34,965 bases of DNA, from positions 1 through 34,965 of the forward strand of contig JALHMM010000072.1 in the NCBI GenBank assembly GCA_022844045.1. Direction: 5' to 3'. Positions 8,086 through 15,683 of the stretch are shown here, piece after piece. The translations under genes and the position numbers were made by a program. Origin of the DNA: Reyranellaceae bacterium. GTDB taxonomy: Bacteria; Pseudomonadota; Alphaproteobacteria; Reyranellales; Reyranellaceae. The notes under the pieces were generated by a model. That model made no database searches, was not told where the DNA came from, and worked only from the letters and a program-made list of their open reading frames with translations. Positions within the stretch are counted from its first letter, which is position 1; each line of letters begins with the position of its first letter.

Positions 8086-8871
8086 ATGTACTTCGACGTG
8101 CTCGACGGCCCGCGGGCCGAGGCCGAGACGGTGCTGCTGTCGGCCGGGCTGGGCGGCGCGGCGGGCTATTGGGCGCCGCAACTCGCCGCGCTGCGTACCC
8201 GCTATCGCGTGGTGGCCTACGACCAGGCGGGCACGGGCCGTGACAAGCACAAGCTGCCGGCCGACTACAGCATCGCCACCATGGCCGATGAGGCGCTCGC
8301 CGTGCTCGACGCGAGCGCGACAGGCGCGTGTCATTTCGTCGGCCATGCGCTGGGCGGGCTGGTGGGCCTGGACCTCGCCGCGCGGCATGCCGATCGCTTG
8401 CTGTCGTTGACCGTGGTGAACGGCTGGGCGGCGGCGCACGCGCATACCCGCCGCTGCTTCGAGGCGCGGCTGATGCTGCTGGCTCATGGCGGGCCGCAGG
8501 CATATGTGCGCGCGCAACCGATCTTCCTCTATCCCGCCGATTGGCTGGCGCAAAACGCGCCGCGCATGGAGCGTGAGGAAGCGCATGGACTGCAGGCCTT
8601 CCAAGGCGCCGACACGCTGCGGCGGCGCATCGCGGCGCTGCTCGCCTTCGACGCCACGGCGTGGCTTTCCGTCCTGCGTACGCCCAGCCTGCTCTTCGCG
8701 GCGCGCGACGACGTGCTGGTGCCCAGTGCGACGTCGGTGCAATTGGCGACGGCGATCGCCGGCTCGGCGCTGCATGTCGCGCCGTGGGGCGCGCATGCGG
8801 TCAACGTGACGCAGCCTGAGCTTTTCAATAGCATCCTGCTGGACTTCCTCGACCGCGCCCTCCGGAGCTGA
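8086..8871 (+). CDS. rutD: RutD, alpha/beta-hydrolase-fold aminoacrylate hydrolase
   Basis: A 261-aa alpha/beta-hydrolase. In the Rut pathway it speeds conversion of 3-aminoacrylate to malonic semialdehyde. Conserved RutD stretches are LSAGLGGAAGYW, YDQAGTGRDK, VVNGWAAAHAHTRRCF and FLYPADWLA. The nucleophile elbow reads GHALG (86-90), placing Ala88 where hydrolases carry Ser, Asp or Cys; E. coli RutD has the same GHALG as I recall, so this is a family trait rather than a lesion. Asp208/209 and His237 (GAHAVN) remain in the acid and base positions. The gene starts 15 bases after rutC and is followed two bases later by a second amidohydrolase. Confidence 0.93.
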   Translation: MYFDVLDGPRAEAETVLLSAGLGGAAGYWAPQLAALRTRYRVVAYDQAGTGRDKHKLPADYSIATMADEALAVLDASATGACHFVGHALGGLVGLDLAARHADRLLSLTVVNGWAAAHAHTRRCFEARLMLLAHGGPQAYVRAQPIFLYPADWLAQNAPRMEREEAHGLQAFQGADTLRRRIAALLAFDATAWLSVLRTPSLLFAARDDVLVPSATSVQLATAIAGSALHVAPWGAHAVNVTQPELFNSILLDFLDRALRS

Positions 8872-8873
8872 GC

Positions 8874-9548
8874 ATGGAACTGTCGAACAAGTCGGCACGC
8901 GAGCTGTTCGCCGAGGTGCAGGCCGATCCCAAGCGCCGCCTGTTCGGCTTTGGTCGCAAGCCGGTGCTGATCAACGTCGACCTGCAGAACGCCTATACGC
9001 GGCCGGCGGAGTTCGTCACCGCCTACGAAACCGATCCGCGCCAGATCGAACACGTGAATGCGCTGGCCCGGCTGTGCCGGCGTCACGGCCTGCCGGTGGT
9101 GTGGACCTACGTGTCCTATCTCGACTCGGGCGAGGATTGCGGGGTGTGGGGCACGCGCACCGACACGCCGGACTCGCTGCAGAACATCAAGGCGAACTCG
9201 CGCCGCGCCGCGCTCGACGATCGCTGCGAGGTCGACCGCGCGCGCGACATCGTGATCCACAAGCGGATGGCTTCGGCCTTCTTCGAGACCAACCTCGCCT
9301 CGTTGCTGACCTATCACCGCATCGACACGGTGATCGTGACCGGCGGCTCGACCTCGGGCTGCGTGCGCGCCACCGCCGTCGACAGCCTGTCCCGCAGCTT
9401 CCGCACGATCGTTCCGCAGGAATGCGTCGCCGACAAGCACGAGAGCCCGCACTTCGCGAACCTCTACGATCTCAGCCTGAAATACGCCGACGTGCTGCCG
9501 GTCGTCGAGGTGCTGGCGTATCTGGAGCAGTACCAGCCGGTGAACTGA
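8874..9548 (+). CDS. Isochorismatase-fold cysteine amidohydrolase (N-carbamoylsarcosine amidase-like)
   Basis: A 224-aa cysteine hydrolase of the same fold as RutB but a different branch. The triad is D36 (NVDLQNAY), K130 (IHKRMASAFF) and C163 (GGSTSGCVRATA). The GSTSGCVRAT form with a following AVDS is what I know from N-carbamoylsarcosine amidase-like enzymes, which split carbamoyl groups from N-carbamoyl amino acids. It begins two bases after rutD, so it is the fifth gene of the Rut operon. The next gene, on the opposite strand, makes a dihydropyrimidinase whose products are N-carbamoyl amino acids, so a joint role is a reasonable inference. Exact substrate unknown. Confidence 0.82.
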   Translation: MELSNKSARELFAEVQADPKRRLFGFGRKPVLINVDLQNAYTRPAEFVTAYETDPRQIEHVNALARLCRRHGLPVVWTYVSYLDSGEDCGVWGTRTDTPDSLQNIKANSRRAALDDRCEVDRARDIVIHKRMASAFFETNLASLLTYHRIDTVIVTGGSTSGCVRATAVDSLSRSFRTIVPQECVADKHESPHFANLYDLSLKYADVLPVVEVLAYLEQYQPVN

Positions 9549-9550
9549 CT

Positions 9551-10996
9551 CTAGTTGAAGATCGACGGATCGATCAGCGGCTTGCCGCGTGGCCGCGCCG
9601 GTTCGGGGCGGTCGCAGCGCTGGAAGAGTCCGCGGCCGGCGGAGCCGCTCATGCGGCCTTCTTCCATCACCACTTCGCCGCGCGACAGGGTCAGCACGGG
9701 ATAGCCCGTGAGCTCGCGGCCCTCGTAGGGCGTGTAGTCGCAATTGTGATGGAGGATGGCGTTGGTCAGGCTGACCTTGCGCGTGGGGTCCCACAGCACG
9801 ATGTCGGCATCGGCGCCGACGGCGATTGTGCCCTTGCGCGGATGCAGGCCGTAGATCTTGGCGGCGTTGGTCGAGGACAGCGCCACGAATTGCTGCAAGG
9901 TGATGCGCCCCTTGTTGACGCCCTCGGAGAATAGCAGCGGCAGGCGCGTCTCGACGCCGGGCACGCCGTTGGGGATCTTGCGGAAGCTCTGCGCGGCGCC
10001 CGGAAGCTTCTTGCCGCGGATGTCGTCGTACTTGAAGGCGGCGTGATCCGACGACAGGACCTGGAAGGTGTTGGCCGACAGGCCGGTCCAGATATGCTCC
10101 TGGTTGTCGGTGCCGCGCGGCGGCGGCGAGCACACGCATTTGCTGCCCTCGTCGCCCGGCTTCTCGAAATCCTCCTCGCTCAGGAACAGGTATTGCGGGC
10201 AGGTCTCGCCATAGACGCGCAGGCCGCGCGCCTGGGCGCGCTGGATCTCGTGCATCGCCTCCTTGGCCGAGACGTGCACCAGCAGCATCGGCACATCGAG
10301 CATCTCGGCGAGCGAGATGGCGCGGTGCGTCGCTTCGCGCTCGACCACGAAGGGCCGCGAGGTGGCGTGGAACTTCGCGGCGGTCATGCCCTTGAGCTCG
10401 AGCCGCTCGGTGAGCCAGCCGATGCAGTCGGAATTCTCCGCGTGGATCATCAGCATCGCCTGCTCGCGGCGCGCGGCGGCGAGCGCATCGAGCATCTGAC
10501 GATCCGTGAGCTTCACGTCGTCATAGGTCATGTAGATCTTGTACGAGGTGTAGCCATCGGCCACGAGCGCCGGGAAATCCTGCCCCATCGTCTTCACCGC
10601 CGGATCGGACAGGATGACGTGGAAGGCGTAGTCGATCAGCGACTGGCCGTTGGCGCGCTTATGATACTTGTCAACCGCGTCCCGCAGCGACTGGCCCTTG
10701 TTTTGATAGGCGAAAGGAATGATCGTCGTCGTGCCGCCGGCCGCCGCCGCGCGGCTGCCACTTTCGAAATTGTCGCAAAAAACAGAGCCGTCGGCGGTGT
10801 CCTGGTCGAAATGGACATGGGCGTCGATGCCGCCGGGGACCGCGATCAGGCCGGTCGCGTCGATCTCGCGCTTGCCTTTGTCGAGCCGCTCGCCCAGCGC
10901 CACGATACGGCCGGCGACAACGCCGATGTCACCCTTCACGACATCGGCCGCGGTGGCGATGGTGGTGTTGCGGATAACAAGATCGTATTCGGCCAT
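9551..10996 (-). CDS. hydA: Dihydropyrimidinase / D-hydantoinase
   Basis: A 481-aa cyclic amidohydrolase that opens dihydrouracil or 5-substituted hydantoins to N-carbamoyl amino acids. The binuclear zinc site is complete: H60 and H62 (DAHVHFD), carboxylated K153 (SYKIYMTY), H185 (MIHAEN), H241 (LVHVSA) and D317 (SSDHAAF). Y158 sits where the substrate-gating Tyr of hydantoinases lies. Start: ATG at 10994-10996 behind GGGAGGATCTG; the frame stays open upstream but that part has no family similarity. The gene is convergent with the amidohydrolase at 8874, with two bases between stops. It gives the region a hydrolytic ring-opening activity next to the oxidative Rut route. Confidence 0.93.
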   Translation of the reverse strand: MAEYDLVIRNTTIATAADVVKGDIGVVAGRIVALGERLDKGKREIDATGLIAVPGGIDAHVHFDQDTADGSVFCDNFESGSRAAAAGGTTTIIPFAYQNKGQSLRDAVDKYHKRANGQSLIDYAFHVILSDPAVKTMGQDFPALVADGYTSYKIYMTYDDVKLTDRQMLDALAAARREQAMLMIHAENSDCIGWLTERLELKGMTAAKFHATSRPFVVEREATHRAISLAEMLDVPMLLVHVSAKEAMHEIQRAQARGLRVYGETCPQYLFLSEEDFEKPGDEGSKCVCSPPPRGTDNQEHIWTGLSANTFQVLSSDHAAFKYDDIRGKKLPGAAQSFRKIPNGVPGVETRLPLLFSEGVNKGRITLQQFVALSSTNAAKIYGLHPRKGTIAVGADADIVLWDPTRKVSLTNAILHHNCDYTPYEGRELTGYPVLTLSRGEVVMEEGRMSGSAGRGLFQRCDRPEPARPRGKPLIDPSIFN

Positions 10997-11046
10997 CAGA
11001 TCCTCCCGCCGCACCCCAAGCGATTTCCGTGCCGTTTGCTCGCTCG

Positions 11047-11064
11047 CTCGCTCCGCAAGCGGAG
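11047..11064. terminator. Possible hairpin terminator between two minus-strand genes
   Basis: CGCTCCGC and GCGGAGCG form a perfect 8-bp stem with a two-base AA spacer, 24 bases past the stop of the gene ending at 11089. There is no T-run on the minus strand after it, and the two-base loop would open to a slightly shorter stem. It may be a weak or Rho-assisted terminator. Confidence 0.3.
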
Positions 11065-11088
11065 CGGGGGACGCAGACCGGCGTTCGA

Positions 11089-11889
11089 TCAGACGCCCTC
11101 GCTCTCGCGGGCGACGGCCTTGCGCTCGACGCGCTTGATCAGCTTCTCGGGCCGACGCTTCTCCGCCGTCTTGAACAGCGAGAAGGTGCGGCGGACGTAG
11201 TTGGTGACCGCTTCGGCGCCGTTGGCGAACGCGTTGAGTTCGGGCGTCCATTCCGCCTCGACCAGTCGCACGGGCCGCGTCGGATCGTCGGTCTCGAAAC
11301 GCAGCATGAACCACGGCTCGCCGCGCTTGAGGATCAGCGGCTTGGTCGTGTCCCACCACTCGAAGGCCCACATCATCACGCGCGGCCAGATATGGATCGG
11401 GAGCCGCCCGCCGATGAAGACGCCGGGGATCGGCGGGTCGCGGTAGGTGAGGTAGGGCGGCAGCTGGTTCATCCAGCACACCTCGTCGGCCACGAAGTAG
11501 TAGGGCGTCGAGATCTGGATCAGCGGGCGCTGCGGGTGGCGCCACTGGCCGGCACCGTTCAGGTGCACCAGCTTGGACAAGTGCTGGCCGGTGATGGCGC
11601 TTTGCGGGCCGTCGAGGTTCTGCAGCGCCGGCTTGCCCTCCTTGTCGCGCACAAGGCGGATCGACAGGTCGATCGGACAGGGCACGACGAAGTGCCGGCT
11701 CTCGTAGTCGACGACGGCCGGGCAGTTCTGCACCGCCTTGGCGGTGCGCGGGTCCTGGTTGTCGGCGCGGCGAAACTGGCGCGGCTCTTCCCAAATGAAG
11801 CCGGCCTGCTGCGCCTTGAGCAGCCAGCCGACCTCGACGACGCGGCTCTTGCGGGGCGGTTCGGGGGGCTTGTTGATGTAGTGCAGCAT
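11089..11889 (-). CDS. Unrecognised 266-aa protein
   Basis: I do not recognise the family. The protein is soluble in appearance: no signal peptide and no membrane segment. It is rich in Trp, Pro and Tyr, with conserved-looking pieces such as NCPAVVDYE, HFVVPCPIDLSIRL, WWDTTKPLIL and EPWFMLRFET. Basic residues dominate the last 40 positions. The ATG at 11887-11889 gives MLHYINKP; a TTG at 11905-11907 would add six residues and neither has a strong ribosome site. It starts about 28 bases after the haloalkane dehalogenase stop on the same strand, so the two are probably co-transcribed. Codon use and GC look like those of its neighbours, which supports a real gene. Confidence 0.8.
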   Translation of the reverse strand: MLHYINKPPEPPRKSRVVEVGWLLKAQQAGFIWEEPRQFRRADNQDPRTAKAVQNCPAVVDYESRHFVVPCPIDLSIRLVRDKEGKPALQNLDGPQSAITGQHLSKLVHLNGAGQWRHPQRPLIQISTPYYFVADEVCWMNQLPPYLTYRDPPIPGVFIGGRLPIHIWPRVMMWAFEWWDTTKPLILKRGEPWFMLRFETDDPTRPVRLVEAEWTPELNAFANGAEAVTNYVRRTFSLFKTAEKRRPEKLIKRVERKAVARESEGV

Positions 11890-11916
11890 GCGTGCAGTTT
11901 GCCGCAACTTCGTGTT

Positions 11917-12807
11917 CTACGCGAGCCTGAACGCCTTGAGCGCCGCCGTAGCGATCGATTCCCCCCACTCCTGGACGAAATGGCCGCCCTCGGCGACCTC
12001 CATCGGCGGCGGGCAGAAGCGGATCGACTGGCGCAGCTTGGCCATGACCGCGGGACCCAGCACCGGGTCCTTCATGCCCACGGCCATGAACGTCTCGCCG
12101 GCCCACTCGGTCGACCACCACTGCCTGGCCCGGCGCGAGAGGGCCGCGCCGTCCGCGTCGGGGCGGTCGCAGACCAGATTGGGGAAGCGCCGCACGCCGG
12201 CCTTGTAGGTCGCATCGGGGAAGGGCGCGTCGTAGGCGGCCGCCTCGGTGTCGCTGAGATGCGGGCAGCCGCGCTTGAACAAGGCGCCGATGGCCATATC
12301 CGGTCGGCTGTTGTTGAAGGCGCGCCAGTCGAGGAACGCCTGGGGCAGTGGCTCGTCGCCGGTCGCCAGCATGGTGTTCATGGCCAACAACCGGGTGAAG
12401 CGCTGGGGCATGTCGGGCGGCAGGGTAAGGCCCAACAGGCCACCCCAGTCCTGGCAGACCAGCACCAGGTTTCGGAGATCGAGGCGCTCGATGAAGGCCG
12501 CCAGCGAGGCGCGGTGGAAGCTGAAGGTGTAGGTCGCCTCGTCGGTCGGCTTGTCGGAGCGACCGAAGCCGAACAGGTCGGGTCCCACGACGCGATGGCC
12601 GGCGGCGGCGAAGACAGGGATCATTCGGCGATAGAGGTAGCTCCAGCTCGGCTGGCCGTGCAGGCAGAGGAAGGTGGTGGCGGCGTCGCGCGGGCCTTCG
12701 TCGAGGTAGTGCAGGCGCAAGCCGTCGATCTCGAGGTAGCGCGGCGTGAAGGCATAGCCGGGCAGGTTGGCGAAGCGGGCATCGGGCGTACGCAGGGCGG
12801 CTTGCAT
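11917..12807 (-). CDS. Haloalkane dehalogenase (alpha/beta-hydrolase, subfamily I type)
   Basis: A 296-aa alpha/beta-hydrolase that would cleave carbon-halogen bonds to an alcohol and halide. The oxyanion/halide block HGQPSWSYLYR is present (H50, W55). The nucleophile is D120 in CQDWGG, with the halide-binding W121 next to it. The catalytic acid D247 (GMKDPVLGP) and base H276 (EGGHFVQEWGE) follow at the spacing of the DhlA-like subfamily. GFGRSDKP and the cap domain around 150-220 also fit. ATG 12807 gives the standard length. Its short divergent gap (40 bp) to the plus-strand gene at 12848 must hold its promoter. Natural substrate cannot be read from the sequence; some relatives act on non-halogenated esters. 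Confidence 0.85.
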   Translation of the reverse strand: MQAALRTPDARFANLPGYAFTPRYLEIDGLRLHYLDEGPRDAATTFLCLHGQPSWSYLYRRMIPVFAAAGHRVVGPDLFGFGRSDKPTDEATYTFSFHRASLAAFIERLDLRNLVLVCQDWGGLLGLTLPPDMPQRFTRLLAMNTMLATGDEPLPQAFLDWRAFNNSRPDMAIGALFKRGCPHLSDTEAAAYDAPFPDATYKAGVRRFPNLVCDRPDADGAALSRRARQWWSTEWAGETFMAVGMKDPVLGPAVMAKLRQSIRFCPPPMEVAEGGHFVQEWGESIATAALKAFRLA

Positions 12808-12847
12808 GTGGTTCCTCAGCCAGAAAGCGCTTACAAGTCAGGCCACT

Positions 12848-13000
12848 ATGGCCAAACCGCCGGTGAAGTCCACGGAGCGCAGCGAGCGCGATAAGCGCCT
12901 GGCCGACGCCCTGCGCCAGAACCTCAGGCGGCGCAAAGCGCAGGCCCGGGCGCGGGAAGAGGCGACGGCCGAGCCACCGGCGGAGAAGCCGAAGACGTAA
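12848..13000 (+). CDS. Small basic protein, 50 aa, unknown function
   Basis: The frame ATG 12848 to TAA 12998 encodes a 50-residue, highly charged helix-prone protein: MAKPPVKSTE, then RDKRLADALRQNLRRRKAQARAR and an acidic/Pro tail. There is no membrane segment or cysteine. I recall similar short KSxRxxRD...LRxNLxRRKAQ proteins near murA or hisG in alphaproteobacteria, where they are annotated as hypothetical. The repetitive Arg/Lys pattern might bind nucleic acid, which is a guess. A palindromic repeat begins three bases after the stop. Confidence 0.65.
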   Translation: MAKPPVKSTERSERDKRLADALRQNLRRRKAQARAREEATAEPPAEKPKT

Positions 13001-13003
13001 CCC

Positions 13004-13128
13004 TTACCTTCCCCCGGAGGGGGAAGGTGGCGCGCAGCGACGGAAGGGGGATGTTGAAGACGGACGGCGGTGTCGTTGAGACATCCCCCATCCGCCCTCC
13101 GGGCACCTTCCCCCTCCGGGGGAAGGTA
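13004..13128. repeat. Palindromic intergenic repeat, copy 2
   Basis: The left end TTACCTTCCCCCGGAGG pairs with the right end CCTCCGGGGGAAGGTAG. Each half also holds its own small inverted unit (CCTTCCCCCGGAGGGGGAAGG on the left, CACCTTCCCCCTCCGGGGGAAGG-like on the right), and the inner GGGGGATGT faces ACATCCCCC. The whole 125 bases could form a branched structure. It fills most of the gap between the 50-aa gene and dcd and closely resembles the copies at 119 and 15483. Confidence 0.88.
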
Positions 13129-13183
13129 GGTTAGAACGCCCCCACCGGGCGAACCCCTCCCGCACGGTCAAACGGAGTGTGAC

Positions 13184-13738
13184 ATGGCGATCATGTCGGA
13201 TCGGTGGATCCGCCGCATGGCGACCGAGCACGGCATGATCGAGCCGTTCGTCGACTCGCAGAAGCGCGCCGGCGTGATCTCCTTCGGGCTGTCGTCCTAC
13301 GGCTACGACGCGCGCGTCGGGCCCGAGTTCAAGATCTTCACCAACGTCAACTCCGCGGTGGTCGATCCGAAGGAGTTCAGCGACGCCAGCTTCGTCGATC
13401 GCACGACCGACATCTGTGTCATCCCGCCCAACTCCTTCGCCCTGGCGCGCACGGTGGAGTACTTCCGCATCCCCAGAGACACGCTGGTGATCTGTGTCGG
13501 CAAGTCGACCTATGCGCGCTGCGGCATCATCGTCAACGTCACGCCGCTGGAGCCGGAGTGGGAGGGCCATGTGACGCTGGAGTTCTCCAACACCACGCCG
13601 CTGCCGGCGCGCATCTACGCCAACGAGGGCGCGGCGCAGTTCCTCTTCCTGCAGGGCAACGAGCCCTGCGAGACCTCCTATCGCGATCGCGCCGGCAAGT
13701 ACCAGGGCCAGCGCGGCGTGACCCTGCCGCGCATCTGA
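13184..13738 (+). CDS. dcd: dCTP deaminase
   Basis: A 184-aa homotrimeric enzyme that deaminates dCTP to dUTP, the precursor for dTMP synthesis. Family landmarks are SFGLSSYGYDARV near 33-45, the phosphate-binding GKSTYARCG at 106-114, and the catalytic glutamate E133 in TLEFSNTTPLPARIYANEG. Length is that of the monofunctional Dcd. Start: ATG 13184 (MAIMSDRWIR), with GGAG a few bases upstream. It begins the dcd-murA-DUF2948 run, with murA starting 13 bases after its stop. The enzyme is housekeeping and not part of the Rut pathway, although both involve pyrimidines. Confidence 0.95.
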   Translation: MAIMSDRWIRRMATEHGMIEPFVDSQKRAGVISFGLSSYGYDARVGPEFKIFTNVNSAVVDPKEFSDASFVDRTTDICVIPPNSFALARTVEYFRIPRDTLVICVGKSTYARCGIIVNVTPLEPEWEGHVTLEFSNTTPLPARIYANEGAAQFLFLQGNEPCETSYRDRAGKYQGQRGVTLPRI

Positions 13739-13751
13739 GGCGGAGGCAGAT

Positions 13752-15032
13752 ATGGACCGCATCCGCATCCGTGGCGGCGCCCAGCTCAAGGGCAGCATCC
13801 GCGTCTCCGGCTCGAAGAACGCCTCGTTGCCGCTGATGGTCGCCTCGCTGCTGACCGACCAGCCGCTGACGCTCAAGAACGTCCCGCGGCTGGCCGACAT
13901 CGACACGATGATCAAGCTCCTGGAGCAGCACGGCACCGAGGTGAGCTGCGCGCCAGGCGAGAACGGCCACAGCCGTTCGACGACGCTCAAGCTCACCACG
14001 CGTGATATCGCCTCGACCACGGCGCCCTACGACATCGTGCGCAAGATGCGCGCCTCGGTCCTCGTGCTCGGCCCGCTGGTCGCGCGCTGCGGCGAGGCGC
14101 GGGTCTCGTTGCCGGGCGGCTGCGCCATCGGCACGCGGCCGGTCGACCTGCACATCGCCGGCCTGCAGGCGATGGGTGCCACCATCGAGCTCGATGGCGG
14201 CTACATCGTCGCCCGCGCCCCCAACGGCCTGCGCGGCGCCAAATACGTGTTCCCCAAAGTCTCGGTCGGCGCGACCGAGAACCTGCTGATGGCCGCGTGC
14301 CTGGCCAAGGGCGTCACCACCCTCGACAACGCCGCGCGCGAGCCCGAGATCACCGACCTCGCCGAGTGCCTGGCGGCGATGGGCGCGAACATCACTGGTA
14401 TCGGCACCGAGACCCTGCGTATCGAGGGCGTCGACCGTCTGCGCCCCGCCGAGCATTCGGTGATCCCCGATCGCATCGAGACCGGCACCTACGCCATGGC
14501 CGTGGCGGTGACGGCGGGCGATGTGGAGCTGATCAACGGCCGAATCGACCTGCTCGACAGCGCGGTGGCCAAGCTGCGCGAGGCCGGGATCGAGTTCACG
14601 CAAACGGCAAGCGGATTCAGGGTCGCGCGGTGCAATGGGGCGTTGCATGGTGTCGACGTGATGACAGAACCCTATCCCGGCTTTCCCACCGACCTCCAGG
14701 CCCAGTTCATGGCGCTCATGACACGCGGCGAAGGCGCCTCGATGATCACCGAGACGATCTTTGAGAACCGTTTCATGCACGTGCCCGAGCTCACCCGCAT
14801 GGGCGCCAACATCAACATCCATGGCGCCTCGGCCATGGTGCGTGGCGTGTCCAAGCTGCGCGGCGCGGAAGTCATGGCCACCGACCTGCGCGCCTCGGTT
14901 TCCCTCGCCATCGCCGCGCTGTCGGCCACCGGTGACACGGTGCTGCACCGCGTCTACCACCTCGACCGCGGCTATGAGCGGCTCGAGGAGAAGCTCGCCG
15001 CTTGCGGCGCCGACATCGAGCGTGTGAAATGA
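13752..15032 (+). CDS. murA: UDP-N-acetylglucosamine 1-carboxyvinyltransferase
   Basis: A 426-aa cytosolic enzyme for the first committed step of peptidoglycan synthesis, transferring enolpyruvate from PEP to UDP-GlcNAc. The N-terminal SGSKNASLP with K22 and N23, and the flexible loop with C124 (PGGCAIGTRP, equivalent to Cys115 of E. coli), are present, so the enzyme is of the fosfomycin-sensitive kind. The C-terminal YPGFPTDLQAQ and RVYHLDRGYERL are typical. ATG 13752 follows GGAGG at 13742-13746. Its stop overlaps the next start (ATGA), which couples it to the DUF2948 gene, an arrangement common in alphaproteobacteria. Confidence 0.97.
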   Translation: MDRIRIRGGAQLKGSIRVSGSKNASLPLMVASLLTDQPLTLKNVPRLADIDTMIKLLEQHGTEVSCAPGENGHSRSTTLKLTTRDIASTTAPYDIVRKMRASVLVLGPLVARCGEARVSLPGGCAIGTRPVDLHIAGLQAMGATIELDGGYIVARAPNGLRGAKYVFPKVSVGATENLLMAACLAKGVTTLDNAAREPEITDLAECLAAMGANITGIGTETLRIEGVDRLRPAEHSVIPDRIETGTYAMAVAVTAGDVELINGRIDLLDSAVAKLREAGIEFTQTASGFRVARCNGALHGVDVMTEPYPGFPTDLQAQFMALMTRGEGASMITETIFENRFMHVPELTRMGANINIHGASAMVRGVSKLRGAEVMATDLRASVSLAIAALSATGDTVLHRVYHLDRGYERLEEKLAACGADIERVK

Positions 15033-15475
15033 CCCGACTCAAGCTCAAGGCGCTCGACAGCGAGGATCTCCAGGTCATCTCCGCCGCCCTGCAGGACTCG
15101 CTCGTGGCGATACGCGACATCGCCTGGGTGGCCGAGGAGAAGCGATTCCTCCTGGTCGCCAACCGCTTCCGCTGGGAGACACCGCCTGACAAGAACGGCG
15201 CCTGGTCGCGCTGCCACAGCGTCCTGGGTTTCGCCGAGGTCGCCGCCGTGCGCCACGCGGACATGCCGCTCTCCGAGCCCGACCGCATCCTTGGCCTGCT
15301 GGCGATCGAGAGCGAGGAGGCTGAAGGCGGCGGCGTCATCGTTCGCCTGCGCTTCGCCGACGGCCGCATGATCCGCCTCGAAGCGCCGCGCCTGCTCTGC
15401 CACATCGAGGATGTCGGCGAGCCGTGGCCGACGCGGTTCCGACCGGATCACCCGTTAGCCGATTCGGCGCCGTAA
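15029..15475 (+). CDS. DUF2948 family protein
   Basis: A 148-aa protein of unknown function that I recognise from its opening LKLKALDSEDLQVISAALQD, followed by RFLLVANRFRWE and the C-terminal LEAPRLLCHIEDVGEPWPT. It is soluble and mixed alpha/beta in appearance. DUF2948 proteins sit between murA and hisG/hisD in many alphaproteobacteria, as here. The ATG overlaps the murA stop by four bases, so expression follows murA. No catalytic motif is evident. Confidence 0.9.
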   Translation: MTRLKLKALDSEDLQVISAALQDSLVAIRDIAWVAEEKRFLLVANRFRWETPPDKNGAWSRCHSVLGFAEVAAVRHADMPLSEPDRILGLLAIESEEAEGGGVIVRLRFADGRMIRLEAPRLLCHIEDVGEPWPTRFRPDHPLADSAP

Positions 15476-15482
15476 CCGGCGT

Positions 15483-15611
15483 TTACCTTCCCCCGGAGGG
15501 GGAAGGTGGCAGCGCGTAGCGCTGACGGATGGGGGATATCTCAACAACTCCTTCGTCTGTTTTCGACATCCCCCTTCCGCCCTTCGGGCACCTTCCCCCT
15601 CCGGGGGAAGG
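15483..15611. repeat. Palindromic intergenic repeat, copy 3
   Basis: The outer arms CCTTCCCCCGGAGG and CCTCCGGGGGAAGG repeat the design of the copies at 119 and 13004. The inner GGGGGATAT faces GACATCCCCC less perfectly. It starts eight bases after the DUF2948 stop and ends about 70 bases before the hisG start. It may end or process the dcd-murA transcript, which is inference. Confidence 0.88.
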
Positions 15612-15683
15612 AGGGGCGTCGGTCCCACCCTTGTCGGCGCCCTTCGCATGTGCGAAACCGCCCGGCCGCCAAGGAGTTCGGAC

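Noticed and set aside
10997..12121. An upstream extension of the hydantoinase frame giving 856 codons
   Set aside because: The extra part overlaps the unknown protein and the dehalogenase in another frame and shows no hydantoinase similarity; ATG 10996 has a GGAGG site and the right N-terminus.
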